Shown here piece after piece: positions 31,261 to 37,500 of a DNA stretch of 37,500 bases. The position numbers were made by a program, and so were the translations under genes. Within the stretch, counting starts at the first letter, position 1, and each line of letters opens with the position of its first letter. Below the pieces are notes generated by a model. That model saw only the letters and a program-made list of their open reading frames with translations, did no database searches and was not told the origin of the DNA. This stretch comes from Chara braunii (lineage: Eukaryota; Streptophyta; Charophyceae; Charales; Characeae): positions 1 through 37,500 of the forward strand of contig BFEA01000552.1 of NCBI GenBank assembly GCA_003427395.1, written 5' to 3'.

Positions 31261-33560
31261 GTGGCGCGGACCCTCTGTGGGTGCACTGCCCACCAGCCGC
31301 GAGTCTGCCGAGAGAGGTTTGAGTATGAGCATGAGCATTAGGACTCGGGAAAAGGGGGGACCATGCCTGGGCGGAGCAGCCCAGGGCACGATGGCGAAGG
31401 CCACAAATCATAGCAGCCTGTTCCGTGGACCCCTTCCCCACTTCGGTCGTCAAATTTCTCTTTTGAATACTTGATACTACTACGACGGCCCACAACAGGT
31501 TGTGTCCTCCTGCCTGGCATAGCGACGAGCTGGCCCGAGCAGTCGAGTGTCAATCGCACGCATCAGCGTTAGGCGCTGTCGGGCGGATTGTTTCGGGGGA
31601 GAGTTATTACTCAATCCCCAACGAATGTCGGCTTCCACAACTACCGCCCTGTTTTCAACATCATTCGGCACTTCTGGCTATATCCGAGTCAGCACGTCGC
31701 GGTAGCAAGTTGCGCTAATCGAGAGAGACAAAAGTGAACTAGGACGGGGGCCATGATGGATACGTGTGCAACGAGGCCGGTGATGGTGAAGAACAGGTTG
31801 GGCTAAGGGGAAAGTGCCTAGCATGCTCATCCCTTGGTATGATAAAGAGAAGGAAGAATCGTTTCCGGGGTTTTGACCCTGGGCGCGAAGTCAGAATTAG
31901 AGGAAAGTTAGTGTAGGAAGAGATAGAGGGAAAAGGTGTTGCATGAAGCTATGGAGGAAAGGAGGAAGAAGAAAAAGGGAGAAGGCATATCGAAACCATT
32001 TGTAAGTGGAAACGAATAAGGGAGGAGTCTACGTTGGGGTTTCTTGGCCTGACGAACATGAATCTATAGTTAGTTTCAGTAGCAAATTAGTAGGATAGGA
32101 GGTAAAAGAGGAAAGTGGGTGCACGGGAAAGTCGAGGGAGAAGAAGGAGAGAGTTCGATAGTTGAGGTATTTGGTCATTTCTCGACGGATTTGGGCAAGC
32201 GGAAGTGCTACTCTGAGGTTTTGGTATACTACGAACCGGATGTTAGGGTTGGCTTTCGCATTAAAGTAATATTTTAGCAGCTATGGGACGTAGGGCTGCG
32301 CGGTATGAGGACGGGGCGTTGAGAGCGACTACTTGTCGTGGAATGAACCTTCTTGTGTTATGACAAAAGATTCATTCTCATTTAGCTTAGACTGAACACA
32401 ATAGTGTAGTGGACAGCGACATAGCTTCGCGACACGAGGTGAGGGAGCTGCGTGGAGGAGGACGAGTGAACGTGAACGGGAAAGCAAGTGCTACGGAAAG
32501 AAAGGAGCAGGAAGTACGTATCTCATGACTGAAGAAGTGGGAGCAACCTCAACCCTGACTGCAACCAAGGTCCATCTACACGCGTCGAAGTACGTTTTCG
32601 TGATCTAGCAAGAGGTTCATTCTCCTTTGCATGTTTGAGGAGCAATGAAGCGCAACTCGTAACAGTACTTGACCTTCGCATTCGGGTTAGGCGCGCTGGT
32701 ACTGATTCAGAGAAGGCTGTTCGCGCCGACATCGTGATCCCGACTTCGTTTCAGAGAGTTCGACATCACGACAGTGCTGGTGCTGCTAATGTAGTTGCCT
32801 TCTCAATCTCGATCTTGGTGCGTGCCATCGTGGTCTTTCCCGTCTTGTGAGCCTCGCTGCAAAGTTGATTATTCATTGGGCGAGGTAGCAAAGGACAAAC
32901 CGCGAGAAATACAAATTACCTGTGAGTCGGTGCGCTGCCTATACTGTCGAACAGAATGACTGCAGGTGAGCAGCGGGGTTTGGGAACCCACTACTGACTG
33001 ATATGTTGTTCGTCCTACTGTATGAGGCAACGTGAGTCGGACTAGGAGGCTTACTTGTCATTGATCTGTGAGCTGCCCGTTTCTTTGAGCGCAGCGGAGC
33101 GAGGCAAGCCGTCGAATGAGTCGTGCACCGACAGTCCAACTAGTGGAGAGGAGTAAAGTTAGCTGCAAGGTGACGAAGTTAGTTGTTGACCGAGGTGCTG
33201 CTTGTTCCACTAAGCGAACTAGCTGCAGGCTACAGCAAGGAAGAAGGGAAAAGGGTACCTACCTGGCAGGGTTATAGTTGCCGCAGATCCGAGTTCGTTG
33301 AAAGGGAGGGGGTATTGCTGCGAATTAAAGGTTCACCAGGGAGTCAACAGCCGGTCGTTTGACTTCGGCTGACCGAGCCGCTGCGCGTTCTCGCCGCCAT
33401 TGAGGGGCCCTCAGGCGTCTGAAGGATTGCAGGTCCTCTCACGCGAGTCTGCATGCACCTCCCTTGCACTTGAGTGACTCAAATCTTCTCATTTTTCCTT
33501 TCTTAATCTAAGTCTGGTCTGTTGGTTCTGAGAGGAAGGCGGCAGGTGTGATTGCAAACC
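31261..33560. other. Mixed-composition DNA without a supported gene
   Basis: Purine-rich parts (about 31,720-32,560) resemble the U3 part of the LTR in style but not, as far as I can see, in sequence. Frames are short and conflicting. A worn or solo LTR of a different element is possible. Confidence 0.3.
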
Positions 33561-33566
33561 TTAATT

Positions 33567-33645
33567 CGTGCCAAAGCCTCTGTAGGAGGTTGCCCAACCG
33601 ATTGCGGGAGCTTTGCCGAAACCTATGCGAGGTTTTAGAGGCACG
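33567..33645 (+). ncRNA. Candidate cloverleaf-like structured RNA (79 nt)
   Basis: CGTGCC (33,567-33,572) pairs with GGCACG (33,640-33,645) and encloses a CCTC/GAGG hairpin (33,577-33,589), an alternative GGTT/AACC pairing (33,588-33,599) and a perfect AAACCT/AGGTTT hairpin (33,619-33,635). It lacks a tRNA-type TTCRA loop, so it is not a tRNA. It sits about 250 bp upstream of the first hairpin array. Transcription is not shown. Confidence 0.3.
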
Positions 33646-33899
33646 GAACTGAGTGGTAATCTTCATCTCCTTCTATAAGCCCAGTTAAAACCCTTACATG
33701 TACATCCTTCTATATTTTGACTAAGGACATTACCTGCATCCCTATTGATCTTATGTTTGACTTTCTGGACTTAAATCATAGCTAAGAAAAGGAAGGCATG
33801 TGCAATCTCAGTTTCATTTTTGTTGTTTGTCTTAATTCAGATTGAAGAAGGGTTTTGAATTGGGGAAAGGTGGGAGAAAGGTGATTCTGTTTACGATTG

Positions 33900-34671
33900 A
33901 CTGGGTCAACCAAAAGCTGGACTTTGTTTCTAACATGAATGACCCAGTGCTATGTTTTGTTTTGATTGTTTGGAGGACCAGACTTTGTTCCTAAGTTGGA
34001 TGGTCTGATTGCTCGACATGGGAGGGCTGTCCATGACTGTATTTTCAGGGACCAAACTTTGTTTCTAAGTTGAATGGTTTAGTCACCTTAGCTTATTTTG
34101 GGGTTTTCCGAGTGGGGATGAACTTTGTTTGACCTAGTCTCCTTGTGTTTCTTTATTGGTTCTTAAAAAGAAGGTTTGATGAATGACTCAAACTACCTCG
34201 TGTTTATTCTTAGGGAGATCAGGTGAAGGACCAAGCTTTGTTTATAAGTTGAATGGTTTGGTCTAAAGTCACGCACATAACAGAATCAAAGAATAGTTTT
34301 GTCTATACTCTAACATTATTATACTTTATGAACATGTTAGTGAGACTTTGTTTCTAAGTTGAATGGTCTGACTATAGCTTATCATAATGAAAAAAAATAT
34401 TAATTAATATTAATTGGTAGTAAGAAGGGGCAGGCTGAAGTTTGTTTCTAAGTTAAATGGTTCAATCATATGCTATCTTAAAAGACTAAGAGTGAAAAAT
34501 ATATATAACTTGGTTACTTAAACTGTTCAAGGCGACTAGGGTTTGTTTCTAAGTTGAATGACCTAGTCATATGCCGAAAAAAAAGATAAGTAGTAGTGCC
34601 CTGTGTTTGTGTATATTCTATGGCAAAGCTAGACTTTGTTTCTAAGTGACTAAGTCGAATGGCCTAGCTTT
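33900..34671 (+). repeat. Hairpin array 1: conserved core with covarying arms (about 8 units)
   Basis: The core TTTGTTTCTAAGTTGAATG recurs with small changes near 33,923, 33,984, 34,058, 34,237, 34,347, 34,441, 34,542 and 34,634, with a partial copy near 34,131. In nearly every unit the bases before the core are the reverse complement of those after it, and the arm sequence differs between units. Examples: GACCAAGC/GTTTGGTC (34,229-34,236/34,256-34,263), GACTAGG/CCTAGTC (34,534-34,540/34,562-34,568) and AAAGCTAG/CTAGCTTT (34,625-34,632/34,664-34,671). This indicates an RNA or DNA hairpin maintained while its sequence drifts. Confidence 0.7.
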
Positions 34672-34966
34672 ACAGCTCATGTAAGTTGGGTGAAAAAAGA
34701 TAAATTATTGAGGGATTGTGAACTATTGTTAATAAAGTTTAACCTTGGGACTGGTGAGAGTACTTACCATTGTCGTATGAACTTGCATGTGGCTAAGTGT
34801 GAGCTCTACTTAGTATGAGTTTCAGGTTGAAAGGTAGTTGTTTGAGTTGTTTGCCACGTGCTAGAGTTGTAGGAGTTCGTTCAATTCCTGCATTTTCTGA
34901 GTTAACTTTATTTTACTTATTTCAAGTTCTCGCATCTTCTGGGATCATTTATTTTACCTGGTTCTG

Positions 34967-35470
34967 TATAAATTTTGGAAAGTCACTTTCGCTATGGAAA
35001 GCGCTGCCGAAATTTCTACAAAACCTAAGGGTTACTTAAATTTTGACTTTCAAAGTTTAGTTTTTGTCTAAGTTTTATATCTGGCTTAGTAGAAATATAA
35101 AAAACCTTCTTTTATAGTGGAAGTGTTGCCCGAATGTTTTCTAATTCAGATTTTGTATCTAACTTTGTATAAATTTTGGAATTACATTTTTAGAGAGGGA
35201 GTGTTGCCGAAATTTCTACAAATCTAAGGAGTTAGTTAAATTTTGTCTAAGCAAGGACTCAAGTCATATCTCGAATTCTTATCTGACTTAGTATAAATTT
35301 GGGAAGTCTACTTCTCTAAAGGAGATGTTGGATATTTTTTTACTAATTCAAAGAGTTAGACAAAATTTGACATTCTAGTGTTGCGGACCATTTCAGTTTT
35401 CATATTCAGACGAGTATAAATTTTAAAAAGGTACCTTTCTTACAGGAACCGTTGCCGATTTTTTTTTTAG
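34967..35470 (+). repeat. Hairpin array 2: five units with outer and inner stems
   Basis: Units of about 85-120 bp begin GTATAAATTTTGG and contain GTTGCCGAAATTTCTAC or a worn version. AAATTTTGG can pair with CCGAAATTT as an outer stem in units 1 and 3. Inner stems differ: CACTTTC/GAAAGCG (34,984/34,997), AACCTTC/GAAGTGTT (35,103/35,120), ACATTTTT/GGGAGTGT (35,184/35,197), ACTTCTC/GAGATGT (35,310/35,322) and GGTACCT/AGGAACC (35,430/35,444). Each is imperfect or relies on G-U pairs, yet each matches its own partner best. Confidence 0.6.
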
Positions 35471-36069
35471 TTTAAAGGATTTATATTATATTTTAATAGG
35501 GAAGATTTTGACGATTGATCCTGTATATGGGAGATACTACCAATGTTTTTCTTTCCTTGGGCACCTGCTTAGGGATAGGTTCAAACTTAGATATGAGAAG
35601 GATTTGATATAGAGAGTTATTCTCCATTCACATATAATTTAGTATTGGGAATCGACGTGTCTTGTGCTACGGGTCCTCTTTCATAATTTCTATTAAGGAT
35701 TTGACTAGTTTCATCTTGATCTCACGAGGATGATCTTTTGTTATCACTGATAAAAAGTCGTTGTCGATTCGTCGATTAACGACTCAACTCTAACTCATTC
35801 TCGCCACTCAACCTAAAGGTTTTAACACCTGTGGTTTGAATTGTTTTCTTTGGGCTCTTACCCGGACTTTATTGAATGGTCATTTAACAAAGATACTTAT
35901 TATTTTATTATGGAAGGTTGAACAAAGGGTGAAGTTGGTTTCGCTAAAGTGAGGGGTATGAGCGCAGAGAGGGTTGAAGTCGAATCCGTGTAGTGTGTAA
36001 ACTTTTGGTTGAATCGTTGATATGATTGCAGATATGTTTCCTAAAATCTTGTAAGAAACTAGCTTTCCA
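35471..36069. other. AT-rich DNA, nothing recognised
   Basis: No frame with a recognisable product occurs and no repeat is visible. It separates hairpin array 2 from the GC island. Confidence 0.4.
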
Positions 36070-36170
36070 GCCCGGGCGCCCGGGCCACCCCAAGTCGCCC
36101 GGAAGGGCGCTCGGGGCGCCCGACCGTGCGACCCCCCCGGCCAGGCACCCGGGCCCCCACAGCGCTGCCC
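36070..36170. repeat. Palindromic GC island
   Basis: An abrupt 100-bp island of very high G+C contains the perfect 16-bp palindrome GCCCGGGCGCCCGGGC (36,070-36,085) and a second foldback GGGCGC-TCGGG-GCGCCC near 36,105-36,121. Such foldback-rich ends occur in some transposons; no target duplication was identified. Confidence 0.55.
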
Positions 36171-36309
36171 CCCAAATCGCTTAAAAAAACAATTTCCAGG
36201 CCGTGGGCTGAAGGTCCATAGGAAAAAAAAAATCATGCCGGCGGCCGCAATTTTTTTCGAGGTCCGGTAGGCCCCATTTCGTTTTTTTTTTTTTTGGCAC
36301 CTGGGTCGT

Positions 36310-36600
36310 CGTTCTGCATTGATCGACGACGCGGAAGTCCCAAGGTTTTGAATTCGAATCTTGGAACTCTGCGCGCAGCCCTGTGCCCTCCACCCTACCC
36401 CCCCGCGCCAGGTCGTTTCCCTGTCGCAATCGACCGCGCCGTTGTCGCCCTGCCGTGGTCGCCATCGTCATCCTTGCCCTGCTGAGTTGTCGTTGTCACC
36501 CTGCCACCCTCAGGCCGCGCCATCATCATCGCTGTCAAGCCGCGCCATCCTCCTCGCCCCCGAGGAAGAGTGCTTGCACCGCCAGCGCCCACTCAGGTAA
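36310..36600 (+). other. GC-rich segment with a 7-bp hairpin and a splice-donor-like end
   Basis: GTCGTCG and CGACGAC (about 36,306-36,331) form a perfect 7-bp stem. A proline/serine/arginine-rich frame then runs to CTCAG-GTAAATTG near 36,596, which resembles a 5' splice site before the T-rich tract. It might be the first exon of a gene continuing beyond the window, but no protein family is recognised and several overlapping frames are equally open. Confidence 0.2.
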
Positions 36601-36605
36601 ATTGT

Positions 36606-36945
36606 TGTTGTTGTTTTTTTTTTTTTTTTTTTTTTTTTTTTTCCTCTTCTTTTTTTTTTTTTTTTTTTCTTCATTTCGTCTCATTCTTCTTCCGCTTCTT
36701 CTTCTCCTCCATTTCATATTGTTATTTTCTTTCTTCGTCATTTCTTCGTCTTTTTCTTTTTCTTCTTTGTCGTTTCTTCTTCTTCTATATCTTCTTATTC
36801 TTCATCGTCTCTTCTTAAAGTTTTCCTTCTTCATCATCTTCCTCTTCCTCCTCTCCTTACTCTATTCAGTTCGTCTTGGACGCCATAGTCTTCTTCTTCT
36901 TCTTTCTTTCTTTTTATTTATGAGACTTGTGCTCCTAGTAGGCTC
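36606..36945. repeat. Long T-rich pyrimidine tract
   Basis: Poly-T runs of about 30 and 20 bases are followed by a degenerate TTC/TCT-rich tract. The poly-Phe/Ser/Leu frame across it is compositional. Confidence 0.85.
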
Positions 36946-37340
36946 CTACCTCGTCCTACCTCCTCCTACCTCTGTTAGAGTTCTGCTCCTACCTCCTCGT
37001 ACCTCCCGCCATAGTCCTCCGTCCTTCCTCCCGCCATAGTCCTCCCTCCTCCATCCCGCCATAGTCATCCCTCACACCATAGCCTTCCTCCTCCCTCCCG
37101 CCACAGTCCTCCCTCCTCCATCCCGCTTTTTTCATCCCTTACACCATAGCCTTCCTCCTACGTCTCGACAGAGTGCCTGCCTCCTCCTTCCTTCCATCGT
37201 CCTCCCTCCTCCCTCCCGCCAGATCACCTCCCTCCTTGCCCACCATATCTCCTCTCCCCTTCCTCCCTCCTCCCTCCTTAGACGTGGCACCTGTCCCTCC
37301 TCCCTCCTTCCACGTGGCACGCCTCCTTCCTCCTCCCTCC
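36946..37340. repeat. Degenerate CCTCC-rich tandem repeat, period about 72 bp in part
   Basis: Units with CCTCCATCCCGC, CACCATAGCCTTCCTCCT and CGCCATAGTC recur; two adjacent longer units start near 37,035 and 37,108. Minus-strand Gly/Arg/Glu-rich frames come from this repeat. No gene is supported through to the window end. Confidence 0.7.
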
Positions 37341-37500
37341 CTACAGCTCAGACAACCCATAATCCACCCTGCTCCTGCACCCCCTCCCCTCACCCACCCC
37401 AAAACACACCAACTCATATGCACGAAAATTCAAAATGAGGCCGGATTTGGGCAGTACTAGGAAAGCGCAGCAAGGTGCTGCAATCAAAAAAAAAANTGGC

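Noticed and set aside
30938-31495. 185-codon minus-strand frame
   Set aside because: No recognisable domain, mixed composition, and it conflicts with the probable LINE-tail reading on the other strand.
36340-36370. GAATTCGAATC resembling a tRNA T-loop/B box
   Set aside because: No A box, anticodon arm or acceptor stem fits around it.
36383-37039. 218-codon frame with long poly-Phe/Leu
   Set aside because: It is created by the poly-T and TTC tract; only the first part could be an exon, and that is not supported.

Overview
The window reads as repeat-dense eukaryotic nuclear DNA, most plausibly from a green-lineage organism such as a streptophyte alga or early land plant. That assignment is inference. 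It rests on a large decayed Ty3/gypsy retrotransposon, long GA, CA and T tracts, a probable LINE fragment, and the absence of any host gene I can support. No rRNA, tRNA, CRISPR or prokaryotic signal was found.

Left half (1 to about 17,900, GC-rich, everything on the + strand): one giant Ty3/gypsy-type element. Its 5' LTR lies off the left edge or cannot be recognised. A leader with a well-formed candidate intron (924-1428) is followed by a compact run of small overlapping ORFs (1515-6654). Two of these form family A. Six form family B, where short blocks align in order between members. Two more very small ORFs (C1, C2) sit beside them. Next come gag (6674-8767, CX2CX4HX4C knuckle), a gag-frame extension (8768-9106), and pol (9103-13125): protease, reverse transcriptase, RNase H and a DD35E integrase with a GPY motif. 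A basic 80-residue tail follows in frame (13126-13368). A purine tract and a TGTAACACC start then lead into a probable 3' LTR of about 4.4 kb with an internal TATA box and several degenerate tandem arrays.

The copy is dead. pol has two frameshifts and three in-frame stops. gag and several upstream ORFs carry in-frame TAG or TGA codons that fit methyl-cytosine decay, although UAG readthrough is an alternative for some. ORF junctions are unusual: ATGA stop-start overlaps occur at 1875, 4371 and 9103, and other neighbours overlap by 8-23 nt or sit 4 nt apart. This suggests coupled translation from one long RNA.

Right half (17,900-37,500): AT-rich DNA without convincing genes. It holds diverged tandem duplications (periods about 236, 117 and 181 bp), a mosaic of repeated modules (23,071-24,165), a 26-bp-arm inverted repeat (20,331-20,385), CA and GA microsatellites, and a probable LINE reverse-transcriptase remnant near 30.5 kb. 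The most striking part is 33.9-35.5 kb, where two consecutive arrays of hairpin units keep a constant core while the two stem arms vary together. The window ends in a palindromic GC island and long pyrimidine tracts.

The strongest candidates for something undescribed are the pre-gag paralogous ORF array and the covarying hairpin arrays.
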